A DNA stretch of 44,638 bases from contig JBBTVG010000014.1 in the NCBI GenBank assembly GCA_038063375.1, forward strand, positions 1 to 44,638, written 5' to 3'. Below the pieces are notes generated by a model. It had not been told where the DNA came from, searched no databases, and saw nothing but the letters and a program-made list of their open reading frames with translations. A program made the translations under genes and the position numbers. Source of the stretch: Patescibacteria group bacterium (GTDB taxonomy: Bacteria > Patescibacteriota > Minisyncoccia > Phycocordibacterales > JANLHH01). Below are positions 30,563 to 38,829 of the stretch, in pieces; the first letter of the stretch is position 1, and every line of letters begins with the position of its first letter.

Positions 30563-31396
30563 TTACTTTCTTATATTTTCATCTAATGTTTTTCCGCTTT
30601 CATCTTTCCATGCCGTCCAGCCGTTTATCGGTCGGCCAGTTACTGTTGCGGCTGCGGCAGTGGGACTATTGAACACAGCATCTTTTGTGAACTTATAAGA
30701 AATTCCATCCTCATTATCTACAAGTGTGCCATCTTCAAGAAATTTCTTTCGAGCTGCTTTTGACCAACCGAAAAATGCTTCCGTTTCTCTAATTCGCGCA
30801 AGAGAGCCTTTAAGTACATTGAGGCTCCCATCATCCAAAAGCTGGGCTTTTGCGTCAGCGCCATCCGCTTTTAAATGATAGGTAACCTTATCAGAAGATA
30901 ATTCTCTAACAGATTGAAATAATTGAAATCCAAAAAACGTAACTAGAAATTTTATTTTCTTAAAAAACTCATCTGCAGTAATTTTTTGCGCTTCTGTTAA
31001 TTGATTCTCCGTTGGGGCTGTGCGGTTAATCACTTCATATCTATTTGCATTTGTTGCGGTCTTAACAGCAATGCTTTCTAAATATTTAATATATGTGCCA
31101 TGCAAGCCGCCCGTGAACACTATAGCTGTATTCCATTGTTCGTCTTCTCGATCTCTGTCATGGTAAGTGAGTCTTGAAGCACAGTTTTCAGATTGACCAA
31201 TATATACAAGGGGGCGGTCCTCTCCATCTCCAAAGAGAAAATATATTCCCGCCTGATTCATCTCTGCTCTGTCTCGGACGGAATTGAGATGATTCCTCGG
31301 AATGATAAATATCTGACCTTTCCAATTAGAAAGTTCTGCTATTTTTACACCATTCGGATTGTCATCTAACAGTATTGTTGTTATTACTTGTGGCAT
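30563..31396 (-). CDS. GIY-YIG nuclease with C-terminal DUF4357
   Basis: A 277-residue protein. The GIY-YIG domain has GIY at 50-52, YIG at 65-67, Arg75, His79 and the catalytic glutamate in KYLESIA (Glu107). The C-terminal 60 residues match DUF4357: RIRETEAFFGWSKAARKKFLEDGTLV then FNSPTAAAATVTGRPINGWTAWKDESGKTL. Such proteins are known as accessory nucleases of unclear target. The promoter TTGCAC-17-TTTAAT ends 6 nt before the ATG, so the mRNA is probably leaderless. It heads an operon with the membrane micro-ORF and the PD-(D/E)XK-like gene. Confidence 0.88.
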   Translation of the reverse strand: MPQVITTILLDDNPNGVKIAELSNWKGQIFIIPRNHLNSVRDRAEMNQAGIYFLFGDGEDRPLVYIGQSENCASRLTYHDRDREDEQWNTAIVFTGGLHGTYIKYLESIAVKTATNANRYEVINRTAPTENQLTEAQKITADEFFKKIKFLVTFFGFQLFQSVRELSSDKVTYHLKADGADAKAQLLDDGSLNVLKGSLARIRETEAFFGWSKAARKKFLEDGTLVDNEDGISYKFTKDAVFNSPTAAAATVTGRPINGWTAWKDESGKTLDENIRK

Positions 31397-31402
31397 AAAG
31401 GA

Positions 31403-31431
31403 ATTAAATCATTTTTGGATCTTGAGTGCAA
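31403..31431 (-). promoter_or_regulatory. Leaderless promoter of the GIY-YIG gene
   Basis: TTGCAC (31431-31426), a 17-bp spacer, TTTAAT (31408-31403), then 6 nt to the ATG. Confidence 0.6.
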
Positions 31432-31539
31432 ATATAAAAAATTCTTATGGCGGAAAGGGTGCAGCTGTTTCGATCGCTTTTCCATATCCATAATATTTTA
31501 GATATAAAATAATAATATGAGTGCCAATCCGCCCCGCGA

Positions 31540-31664
31540 TACTCGTTGCGCGGGGTCGCTTCGCTCCTCGCCAATTCGTATAACGCTCCGGCGGTTCGAT
31601 TCCCGCGAAAGACAAGCAGTTGTCTTTCTCTCCGGGTCACAGCTTTTCACTGCGTTCAAATCTG
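31540..31664. repeat. Inverted repeats downstream of tRNA-Glu
   Basis: A gene-free stretch with several stems: CCCCGCG...CGCGGGG (about 31542-31565), AAAGACAA-GCAG-TTGTCTTT (31608-31627), and GGGTCACAG (31634-31642) whose inverse complement CTGTGACCC (31662-31670) reaches into the tRNA 3' end. They may form the tRNA terminator or processing structure. Confidence 0.5.
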
Positions 31665-31736
31665 TGACCCTACGGGGAATCGAACCCCGATTGCCGCCTT
31701 GAGAAGGCGATGTCCTAACCGTTAGACGATAGGGCC
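31665..31736 (-). tRNA. tRNA-Glu (CTC anticodon)
   Basis: A complete cloverleaf: acceptor GGCCCTA / TAGGGTC, D arm with CTAACGGTTAGG, anticodon stem TCGCC / GGCGG with loop TTCTCAA (anticodon CTC), and T arm CGGGG-TTCGATT-CCCCG. The discriminator is A, and CCA is not encoded. The identity follows from the anticodon and the close match to bacterial tRNA-Glu. Confidence 0.93.
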
Positions 31737-31831
31737 AAGTGATAAGATTGTATATCAATCGGTAATTAAAAGTCCATTCATGTACCACGTAAGACATCGT
31801 CTTTGCAAGGCTTACCCTGACGACAGGCTCT

Positions 31832-31861
31832 TTTTAAAAAATAGCTCGTAACGAGCTATTT
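31832..31861 (-). terminator. Terminator of the small membrane gene after murF
   Basis: Perfect 10-bp stem AAATAGCTCG / CGAGCTATTT with a 3-nt loop, then a T run (TTTTTAAAAAG) on the minus strand. Confidence 0.85.
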
Positions 31862-31897
31862 AATATGGGCGTATTGTAACACGTTTTTATGAAAAAT

Positions 31898-32179
31898 CTA
31901 CGGTTTAATTTTTTGCGCTGATGCCGTAAGCAACTTCGTTTTACTCTCTGTGCGATATTTTTGGAATCCGATAAAAAACCACGTTCCACCCACAAGAAGT
32001 GTGCTTGTCACACTGCCCCAGAGATGCAATGTGGAAAAAATAATCGCAAGAAAAAGAAGAAGGATCCCGTTAAGGAGACTCGTGAAAAAAGGCGGCTTGT
32101 CTTTACTCAACACCGTTGGTATGAGCGCGAAGAAAAAAGCCCATTGAATGATCATGATCCCGATGTCTTGCCAAATCAT
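31898..32179 (-). CDS. Small membrane protein, 93 aa
   Basis: Three hydrophobic segments (IGIMIIQWAFFFALIPTVL; LLNGILLLFLAIIFSTLHLWG; STLLVGGTWFFIGFQKY) and a basic C-terminus. I recognise no named family; proteins of this size and pattern are common hypotheticals in candidate-phyla genomes. I chose the ATG at 32179 because TTGACA-18-TACGCT ends 8 nt before it; a longer frame to 32257 would overlap murF. Confidence 0.7.
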   Translation of the reverse strand: MIWQDIGIMIIQWAFFFALIPTVLSKDKPPFFTSLLNGILLLFLAIIFSTLHLWGSVTSTLLVGGTWFFIGFQKYRTESKTKLLTASAQKIKP

Positions 32180-32187
32180 ACTCTCTA

Positions 32188-32217
32188 AGCGTACCCTCTC
32201 AATACTCTTTCTGTCAA
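32188..32217 (-). promoter_or_regulatory. Promoter of the small membrane gene
   Basis: TTGACA (32217-32212), an 18-bp spacer, TACGCT (32193-32188), then 8 nt to the ATG. Confidence 0.5.
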
Positions 32218-32241
32218 ACAAAATATATACCCGCGAAAGTT

Positions 32242-33537
32242 TTATCGCTCCAGCCACTCTGTCTCCTGGCGAACGAGCAGTCGGCGTTTGTCTTCCGGGT
32301 GCGCCATCAATTCCTCCACGACACGCTCCATGCGCATTGACTGCGATCCTTTTACCAAGATAACATCCCCTTCTGCAACGATGCCTCTCAAGGCAACCCC
32401 TGCTTCCCTCGCATCATCAAACAAGAAGATGTCACGCTTCCCCATTTTCTTCGCGTGCGCTTCCTCGGCTATCGTTTGAGCGCGCATGCCGACCGTTACA
32501 AGTATGTCGCAAATACCCGCCGCAAGCGCGCCTACTTTTTTGTGTTCATCGGTGGAATGTTTTCCCAGTTCCATCATATCCCCGAGCACGGCGATCTTTC
32601 TTCCTTTCGTCTCTACGGCCGCGAGCGTGCTTAAAGCCGCGTCCATCGCCGCGGGAGAAGCGTTGTAGCTGTCATCTAAGATGCTCGTGCGATTGATACC
32701 CCCTATGATCTTCAAACGTCCCGGCGGCGTTTCATATTCTTGTATCCACTCCACTGCCGAAAGCAGATTGAAACCCTCCGACACGCCGATCAAGAGCGCC
32801 GCAGAAACCGCGTAGGCATAGCTAAAACCCGCTGTCCCCTGCAGACGTACCGGCACACTGCTCTCTCCATAGTTGATCTTGAATGTCACGCCTGCGGGTT
32901 TGCCGTCTTGGTCATAGAGAATTTGCTCATTAGTTGCCCGCATCGTCGCCTTCTCGCTCGTGCCGAACGTGAAGACCTTTCCGCGCGAGTGCTCTTTCAT
33001 GGAAAGCACCTGCTCGTCATCGGCGTTTAGGAAGAGAAGTCCGCCTTCTTTAAGGGCGCGAACGAGATGGCTTTTTTCCGCCACCACCTCCTTGACGGAC
33101 TTGAAGAACTCAACATGCACCGGCACTTCGCCAATATGCGTGACCACCACCATGTCGGGAGAGAGCCACTTGGTAATGCGCAAAATATCGCCCGGCCGGT
33201 CCGCCCCGACTTCAAGTATGAGCCATTTGGGATAGTGGTTCTTGAGGAAGATGAGCGCGAGCCCTTCAAGAATGTTTGACATCCATAGGCGAGGACTGTT
33301 CCATCCGCTTTCGCATCCTAAGATAGTAAGCGGTACTCCTAATTCGCTATTGAAGCTCTTTTCGCTTTTGCGAACATGGTAAGCCCTGCTTAGCATCACG
33401 TAGATAGCATCCTTCGTGGACGTCTTGCCCACATTGCCGGTTGCCGCAATTATTTTGGGTTTATATTTCTTAAGCACAAGCCGCGCTTCAAGCTCCAGTA
33501 TCCGCACGATGATATTTTTTAATATGCGTTTGATCAT
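32242..33537 (-). CDS. murF: UDP-MurNAc-tripeptide:D-Ala-D-Ala ligase MurF
   Basis: MurF adds D-Ala-D-Ala to the UDP-MurNAc-tripeptide in the cytoplasm. The 431-residue protein has the ATP loop ATGNVGKTSTKD (about 32-43), the substrate strand LILEVGADRPGDI, THIGEVPVHVEFF, LDDSYNASPAAMDAAL and VLGDMMELG, all family hallmarks. The N-terminal UDP-binding domain of the usual MurF is nearly absent, leaving a short helix before the ATPase domain. It follows ftsI by 4 nt. Confidence 0.93.
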   Translation of the reverse strand: MIKRILKNIIVRILELEARLVLKKYKPKIIAATGNVGKTSTKDAIYVMLSRAYHVRKSEKSFNSELGVPLTILGCESGWNSPRLWMSNILEGLALIFLKNHYPKWLILEVGADRPGDILRITKWLSPDMVVVTHIGEVPVHVEFFKSVKEVVAEKSHLVRALKEGGLLFLNADDEQVLSMKEHSRGKVFTFGTSEKATMRATNEQILYDQDGKPAGVTFKINYGESSVPVRLQGTAGFSYAYAVSAALLIGVSEGFNLLSAVEWIQEYETPPGRLKIIGGINRTSILDDSYNASPAAMDAALSTLAAVETKGRKIAVLGDMMELGKHSTDEHKKVGALAAGICDILVTVGMRAQTIAEEAHAKKMGKRDIFLFDDAREAGVALRGIVAEGDVILVKGSQSMRMERVVEELMAHPEDKRRLLVRQETEWLER

Positions 33538-33541
33538 GTGT

Positions 33542-35254
33542 TTATCGGTCCGGCGGGACCTCGTAATAATTGATGAGAAATTTCGTGATGTCTATGAATG
33601 GACTCGTAAGCGTTTGCGAAGCGTATCGCACCTCCTTCGGGTTTACATTATATAAAAAGATGAGGAACTGCGGATTATACGCGGGGAAATAGCCGAAAAA
33701 TGAGTGGAGATATCTATCATCATAGTAACCTCCTTGTTTTGGATCCGCAATCTGCGCAGTGCCCGTCTTTGCGGCAACACTATAGTGCGGCAGTGCCACC
33801 GTGCCTCCCAAAAGCGCCTCGTCCACGACCTTCACGAGCATCCGCGTGATCTCCTCGGACGTCTCTTTCTTAAGTACGCGTGTCCCTTCATCGGGATAGG
33901 TTTTTTTGCTTCCCCCGTTCTTATAATCAATGCGGTCCACGAGATACGGTTCAATAAGTAATCCGCCGTTTGCAAGCGTGGAAAGCGCGCGTGCGGTTGC
34001 GATCGGCGACATGGCGATACCTTGCCCGAAAGAGGCAGTCGCGTATTCAACTTCGCGTCCGCTCTTCAAGTTGTCGGTGAGTCCTTTTGTTTCATTCGGC
34101 ACTTCAATGCCGGTTTCTTTGCCGATGCCATACGCCTCCATATATGAGCGGAAGGCCTCCCCTCCCATTTTCTGTTCCGCGAACACAACACCCGTATTGA
34201 GCGACTGATTTAATACTTCCTGCATAGACACTACGCCGCGCGCTTCACCGTCGTAATTGGCTATCCGATACCCGTCTAAATTGATATACCCTTTGTCGTT
34301 GTATGTGGTGCGCGCGGTCACGGCGCCGGTATCCAGAGCAGCCGCCATGGTGAGTGGTTTGATGATGGACCCCATTTCGTACACATTTTCCGCAATAGGA
34401 TTCCCGAATACGGCCAAGGATTCCTCTTTTTGAAATAGATTGGGGTCAAAATTAGGCAGTGATGCCATGGCATACACCCTTCCGTCGGTTGGGTTGATGA
34501 TAATGCCTCCCACGGATTCCGAAGACCAGTCTTTCATCACTTGCGCAAGCGTCGCCTCAAGCGCTAACTGCACATTGTACTCAATGGTTAAGACCAGATC
34601 TCCTTCCTTGGAATTATCACTTTTGAGAATTGAATCCGTGATGTTGGAGAAAACTTCGGCAAAAAAGTTTACGTAGAGATTTTCGTTCGCGCGCGAGAGT
34701 ATGTCGTTATAATAGCGTTCAAGGCCATAGCGCCCGCTCAGCGTGTCGCCGCTGTACCCGACAAACCCCAAAATATGCGCGGCGGTTTTCCCCGCGGGAT
34801 AAAAACGCCACTTTTCTTTCTGGATTGAAACGCCCGGAATCTCAAGGTCGCGCACCGCAAAAGCTGACTCCTCTGCGACACGGCGAGCAAGCTCTTCGTA
34901 GGGATCTTCTTTCTTTGCCGCTTTGACGAAGAAAGACTCTTTATCAAGAGGAATGATCTTTTGTATTTTTTCGTACGCCTCCTCGGAGTTTTCTATTATG
35001 CTGGGGTTGATGGAAATAATATATCCCGATTTCAACGTTGCCGCAGACACGAGCTGTCCTCTTCGATCTTGAAAAAAAATGGACCCACGCTCATAGATGT
35101 TGGAGACGGACGTCACATATTGACTGTCCGCCATTTCTTGATATGCTTGCCCATGCACGATTTGAAGAAAAAAAAGCCTCCCTACGAGGACTATCGCAAA
35201 GAGTAGCATTAAAAAAAATAGTATATGAATGCGCGGTGTAGTTTCAGCTTTCAT
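33542..35254 (-). CDS. ftsI: Class B penicillin-binding protein FtsI (PBP3)
   Basis: The septal transpeptidase, 570 residues. An N-terminal membrane anchor (about 9-31) is followed by the dimerisation domain and the transpeptidase domain with SIIK at 296-299 (Ser296), SLN at 351-353 and KTG at 496-498. Its place after rsmH and the ftsL-like gene in a dcw cluster supports FtsI over PBP2; a second class B PBP in this window sits in the mre operon. Confidence 0.93.
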   Translation of the reverse strand: MKAETTPRIHILFFLMLLFAIVLVGRLFFLQIVHGQAYQEMADSQYVTSVSNIYERGSIFFQDRRGQLVSAATLKSGYIISINPSIIENSEEAYEKIQKIIPLDKESFFVKAAKKEDPYEELARRVAEESAFAVRDLEIPGVSIQKEKWRFYPAGKTAAHILGFVGYSGDTLSGRYGLERYYNDILSRANENLYVNFFAEVFSNITDSILKSDNSKEGDLVLTIEYNVQLALEATLAQVMKDWSSESVGGIIINPTDGRVYAMASLPNFDPNLFQKEESLAVFGNPIAENVYEMGSIIKPLTMAAALDTGAVTARTTYNDKGYINLDGYRIANYDGEARGVVSMQEVLNQSLNTGVVFAEQKMGGEAFRSYMEAYGIGKETGIEVPNETKGLTDNLKSGREVEYATASFGQGIAMSPIATARALSTLANGGLLIEPYLVDRIDYKNGGSKKTYPDEGTRVLKKETSEEITRMLVKVVDEALLGGTVALPHYSVAAKTGTAQIADPKQGGYYDDRYLHSFFGYFPAYNPQFLIFLYNVNPKEVRYASQTLTSPFIDITKFLINYYEVPPDR

Positions 35255-35331
35255 ACAAGTAGACGCTGCGTGTTAATTGAGGCGAAGGAAAAATGTGAAA
35301 GCTATGCAAGATATGTATTGCAATAAAAAGA

Positions 35332-35670
35332 TTATTGCGCAAGAGATCTATTATTGAACGTAAGGGTCTTCTTGGCCAGTGTTTTACGAGATACGAATGT
35401 TGTTTCCCCGGCCTCCTCTAGTCCATATGATACCGCGAGATCCAGATTCATGCCATTCATACGCGCAAAATAAGTTGTTTCAAGTTCAGAAATGTGCGCA
35501 CGCACTTCGGATGCCTTTTGTTCCGTGTTTTGGCGCCCTACCACGTGAAGGACGGTCGCATTTACAAAATATGAATAGCCAAAGACGAACGAGAGCACCA
35601 AAAGGGATACTGCCCAAAATGCCGCTTGTTCGTAGTTGATATCTCGTTGTGGTAGGCTCATTGTTCTCAT
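35332..35670 (-). CDS. ftsL: FtsL-like division protein
   Basis: A 112-residue protein with one membrane helix (about 16-38, AAFWAVSLLVLSFVFGYSYFV) and then a short coiled coil (HVVGRQNTEQKASEVRAHISELETTYFARM). It is called by position and topology, between rsmH and ftsI; FtsL sequences diverge strongly. Its ATG overlaps the rsmH stop (ATGA), so translation is coupled. Confidence 0.7.
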   Translation of the reverse strand: MRTMSLPQRDINYEQAAFWAVSLLVLSFVFGYSYFVNATVLHVVGRQNTEQKASEVRAHISELETTYFARMNGMNLDLAVSYGLEEAGETTFVSRKTLAKKTLTFNNRSLAQ

Positions 35671-36557
35671 AATTTTTCTATGACCCGCAATTTAGCGCTC
35701 CGCGCGCGCTTGTTCTCTCCGATCTCTTCTCTGCTTGGGGTGAGAGGCTTCTTGGTAAGTATGGAAACGATTCCCTCTTTCTGTTTTTGCCTGAACGTGT
35801 TTTTGACGATCCGGTCTTCAAGACTATGAAATGAAATGACGGCCATCCTTCCTCCGGGAGAAAGCGCTCGTATCCCCTTCTCGAGCCCTTCTGTGAGCGC
35901 TCCCAGTTCATCGTTCACCGTGATGCGCAGTGCCTGAAATGTCTTGGTGGCGGGATGTATTTTCCCACTCCGTAGTCTTTCGGGAACGCTCTCAATGATG
36001 ATCCGTGCGAGCTCCCCTGTCGTGGTAATGCGCTTTTTTTCCCGAGCCGATACAATCCCTTTGGCGATCCTTCGTGAAAAACGCTCTTCACCAAATCCGT
36101 AGATGATATCCGCAATGTGCTCCTCCTCCCATGTGTTCACGATCTCCTCCGCGGTGAGGTCCTCCGGTTGTGGGGATGCCTTCAAGGTCATGAGAAGTGG
36201 CTCGTCTTTCTGAAAAGAAAACCCTCTTCCGGACGTTTCTATCTGAAAACTGCTGAAACCCAGGTCAAGCAATATCTTGTCTACCGTCTTCATACCAGTG
36301 CTTAAAAGTACCCGATCAAGGTTCCTGAAATTTTCCTGAATAAGAGAGTGCGGCGTAGCGCATTCGCTAAGCGCTTTCGTTGCCCGCTCTAAAGCGTCCT
36401 TGTCCTGATCGATCCCGATCAACTTCCCTTTGCTGCCAATGAGCTCGCACATGGCCTTGCTGTGACCGCCGCCATTTATGGTTCCATCTAAAACCGCATC
36501 TCCTTTCTTAATATCCAGATACGTGATGACTTCGTGTAAAAGAACTGACTGGTGCAT
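35667..36557 (-). CDS. rsmH: 16S rRNA (cytosine1402-N4)-methyltransferase RsmH
   Basis: RsmH (MraW) methylates C1402 in the decoding centre. The 296-residue protein starts MHQSVLLHEVITYLDIKKGDAVLDGTINGGGHS, with SAM-binding LIGIDQDKDAL, then KILLDLGFSSFQIE...GRGFSF, TFQALRITVNDELGAL and ISFHSLEDRIVKN. It follows mraZ by 1 nt. Confidence 0.97.
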   Translation of the reverse strand: MHQSVLLHEVITYLDIKKGDAVLDGTINGGGHSKAMCELIGSKGKLIGIDQDKDALERATKALSECATPHSLIQENFRNLDRVLLSTGMKTVDKILLDLGFSSFQIETSGRGFSFQKDEPLLMTLKASPQPEDLTAEEIVNTWEEEHIADIIYGFGEERFSRRIAKGIVSAREKKRITTTGELARIIIESVPERLRSGKIHPATKTFQALRITVNDELGALTEGLEKGIRALSPGGRMAVISFHSLEDRIVKNTFRQKQKEGIVSILTKKPLTPSREEIGENKRARSAKLRVIEKL

Positions 36558-36558
36558 G

Positions 36559-36993
36559 TTACAGAACTCCGATCTCCCCTAACTTTTCAGCCAACTCGTC
36601 AGCCTGTTTTTCAACCCGCACAGTGTAGGTGTTCCAAGACTTCTCATCCCATACTTCAATGCGATTATGCACACCCGCCACAACGACCTTATTGTGCAAA
36701 TGCGCAAACGCCTTTAGAAAATCCGGAATGAGCACTCGTCCAGCAACATCCACTTCTGTTTCAACGGCACCTGCAAGAATAAAGCGATTGAATCCCCTGC
36801 TGTCCGCCTTTCCCATGGAAAGCTCCGCGAGCTTTGCTGAGATCTTTTCCCATTGCTTCAAGGGGTAGATAAACAGACACTTGTCCAAACCGCGCGTAAT
36901 AACGACTTTTTTCCCTACCTCTTTGCGAAATTTAGCGGGAAGCGAAAGCCTTTTTTTTGGATCAAGCGTGTGTATGTATTCGCCTATGAGCAT
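36559..36993 (-). CDS. mraZ: Transcriptional regulator MraZ
   Basis: MraZ is a SpoVT/AbrB-like DNA-binding protein that regulates its own dcw operon. The 144-residue protein has two repeats: GEYIHTLDPKKRLSLPAKFRKEV (residues 4-26) and VDVAGRVLIPDFLKAFAHL. Its ATG is at 36993. Upstream are four TGGGA-type boxes at 10-bp spacing, in and downstream of the promoter, which fits direct autoregulation. Confidence 0.96.
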   Translation of the reverse strand: MLIGEYIHTLDPKKRLSLPAKFRKEVGKKVVITRGLDKCLFIYPLKQWEKISAKLAELSMGKADSRGFNRFILAGAVETEVDVAGRVLIPDFLKAFAHLHNKVVVAGVHNRIEVWDEKSWNTYTVRVEKQADELAEKLGEIGVL

Positions 36994-37012
36994 GGTTGGT
37001 GTTTGGGAAACA

Positions 37013-37066
37013 TCCCACCTTATCCCACTTGCCTTTCATTCTATACCACTTCATCCCACTACACAA
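37013..37066 (-). promoter_or_regulatory. mraZ promoter with four MraZ boxes
   Basis: Promoter: TTGTGT (37066-37061), a 17-bp spacer and TAGAAT (37043-37038). Boxes on the minus strand: TGGGA at 37058-37054, TGGTA at 37048-37044, TGGGA at 37027-37023 and TGGGA at 37017-37013. They form two pairs with 10-bp phasing, 21 bp apart. The first pair fills the promoter spacer. Confidence 0.8.
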
Positions 37067-37148
37067 AAAAGTTATCCACAAGAGCCACCCTCCCGTACTC
37101 CATAAAACATTATCGCGCATGGTAAAAACGCCCGTGAGGCACGCATTA

Positions 37149-37176
37149 AAAAACCGCCCATCGGGGGTCGGTTTTT
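37149..37176 (-). terminator. Terminator of greA-lysS
   Basis: AAAAACCG...CGGTTTTT stem with partial pairing (CCC/GGG) inside, followed on the minus strand by TTAATGCG. It is placed between the lysS end and the mraZ promoter, and the T-rich ends allow use in both directions. Confidence 0.75.
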
Positions 37177-37210
37177 GTATATCTCACGATTTGTGCGGAA
37201 TCTCTCCCCT

Positions 37211-37242
37211 CCCCACTACTCCAGTATACTGGAGTAGTGGGG
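37211..37242. repeat. Perfect 32-bp palindrome, copy 2
   Basis: The half-site CCCCACTACTCCAGTA is followed by its exact reverse complement. The inner 28 bp are identical to 24928-24955. It lies in the lysS-mraZ gap next to a terminator. Confidence 0.9.
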
Positions 37243-37304
37243 AAACAATACCCGGATCTATGATTTGATCAGTGCTGATCGAGAAACTTAAAAAATCTTC
37301 CGTG

Positions 37305-38774
37305 CTACCCTTTTGGACGCAATGTCGGAAACAAAATGACCTCGCGAACATTGTGCGTATTGGTAAACAAAAGCACTAGGCGTTCAATGCCGATCCCTAC
37401 GCCTCCCGCGGGCGGCATACCGTATTCCATTGCCTCCAAAAATGCATCGTCGCGAGTCTGTGCTTCTTTGTCGCCAGCTTTTCTTTGCTCTTCCTGATTT
37501 TTGAAACGCTCCGCCTGATCAAGCGGATCATTGAGCTCGGAGAACGCTTTCCCCACTTCAATGCCGGCGATGACCAATTGAAACGCGTCAACGAGATTTC
37601 CTCCTTCTTCTTTCCGTTTCGCAAGCGGTAGGTAATCGGTAGGATAATCAATAACGAAGGTCGGCTGTATCAGTTTTGGCCGGCATGATTTTTTGTAGAT
37701 ATTATCAAGTATTTTCTGCACTCCATCCCCCTTGTCCACCGGCACGCCCAGCTGATGCGCCTTGGTCGTCGCTTCTTCTTTGGTGATAGATTCCGGGTGT
37801 GTGATGAGCGCGTAGCGCTTGAGCAGATCAAGGTACGAAACGACCTGGAATTTTTTAGAGAAATCTATGGTGTTGTCGCCGTAGGGAATATTCTGTTTCT
37901 TGAAAAGCGTTTTTACCGTTGCTTTTATCATGCGCTCCATGAACACCATGAGTTTCCTCGTGTCGCTGTATGCTTCGTAAAACTCAAGCATGGTAAATTC
38001 CGGATTGTGTGTCGCGTCAATGCCCTCATTTCTGAAATTTCTTCCCATCTCATACACTTTCGGAAATCCGCCGATCAAAAGTTCCTTCAAATACAGTTCC
38101 GGGGCAATGCGCAGATGGAGTGGAACATCAAGCGCATTGTGATGCGTCGTAAACGGCGTTGCCGTAGCCCCACCGGCGTGGTGTTGTAATATCGGTGTTT
38201 CCACTTCAAGAAACCCTTCTTTGTCCAAGAGGGAGCGCAATGTCGTGATCATGCGCGAGCGCATGACGAAACGCTCTTTCACTTCGGCAGACATAAGCGT
38301 GTCCAGATATCGCTTTCGGAATCGCTCCTCCACGTCCGAGAGTCCCGCCCATTGGTCAGGAAGCGGTCGCAAGCTTTTCGCGAGCATGCGCCAACCCTTC
38401 ACCAGAATACTTTTTTCTTTTCGCTTGGTGATAAAGAGCGACCCCGTGAATTCAACGAAATCGCCAATGTCTATGTTGTCGGCAAACAACTGAAAACTTC
38501 CATTCTTAAGATCATCTTTCTTCATCATCGCTTGCAGTGTTTCCGTGCCGTCACTAAAATTGAGGAATATGAGGCCGCCTTGTTTGCGAAGTGCGAGCAC
38601 GCGCCCGACAAGAACGATCGGTTTTTTTCTTTTTGAGAGTTTTGGAAATGCGAGAAGCGCCTCGGCAAGTGAATATTCCCTATGCGAAACAATAGGATAT
38701 GGATTTATCCCTTCTGTCTTGAGATTCTGGAGCTTTTTAATGCGTTCACTGCGAAGTTCTTCTAGAGATGCCAC
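37305..38774 (-). CDS. lysS: Lysyl-tRNA synthetase, class II
   Basis: Charges tRNA-Lys. The 489-residue protein has the N-terminal OB domain (VGRVLALRKQGGLIFLNFSDG), motif 1 region (GFLEVETPILQHHAGGATATPF), motif 2 (YEMGRNFRNEGIDATHNPEFTMLEFY) and motif 3 (GGVGIGIERLVLLFTN). The start appears to be GTG at 38774 (MASLEELR); no Shine-Dalgarno sequence is seen. It lies 55 nt after greA, the common greA-lysS pair. Confidence 0.96.
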   Translation of the reverse strand: MASLEELRSERIKKLQNLKTEGINPYPIVSHREYSLAEALLAFPKLSKRKKPIVLVGRVLALRKQGGLIFLNFSDGTETLQAMMKKDDLKNGSFQLFADNIDIGDFVEFTGSLFITKRKEKSILVKGWRMLAKSLRPLPDQWAGLSDVEERFRKRYLDTLMSAEVKERFVMRSRMITTLRSLLDKEGFLEVETPILQHHAGGATATPFTTHHNALDVPLHLRIAPELYLKELLIGGFPKVYEMGRNFRNEGIDATHNPEFTMLEFYEAYSDTRKLMVFMERMIKATVKTLFKKQNIPYGDNTIDFSKKFQVVSYLDLLKRYALITHPESITKEEATTKAHQLGVPVDKGDGVQKILDNIYKKSCRPKLIQPTFVIDYPTDYLPLAKRKEEGGNLVDAFQLVIAGIEVGKAFSELNDPLDQAERFKNQEEQRKAGDKEAQTRDDAFLEAMEYGMPPAGGVGIGIERLVLLFTNTHNVREVILFPTLRPKG

Positions 38775-38829
38775 GGGGGGAGAGCTTCTCGCGTTTAAGT
38801 TCTTGGGAACTTCTGGCTAAAGAAGCTGA

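Noticed and set aside
31580-31610. T-arm-like GGTTCGATTCCCGC on the plus strand after tRNA-Glu
   Set aside because: The stem does not pair properly over 5 bp, and no acceptor, D or anticodon arm can be built around it. At most it is a tRNA fragment.
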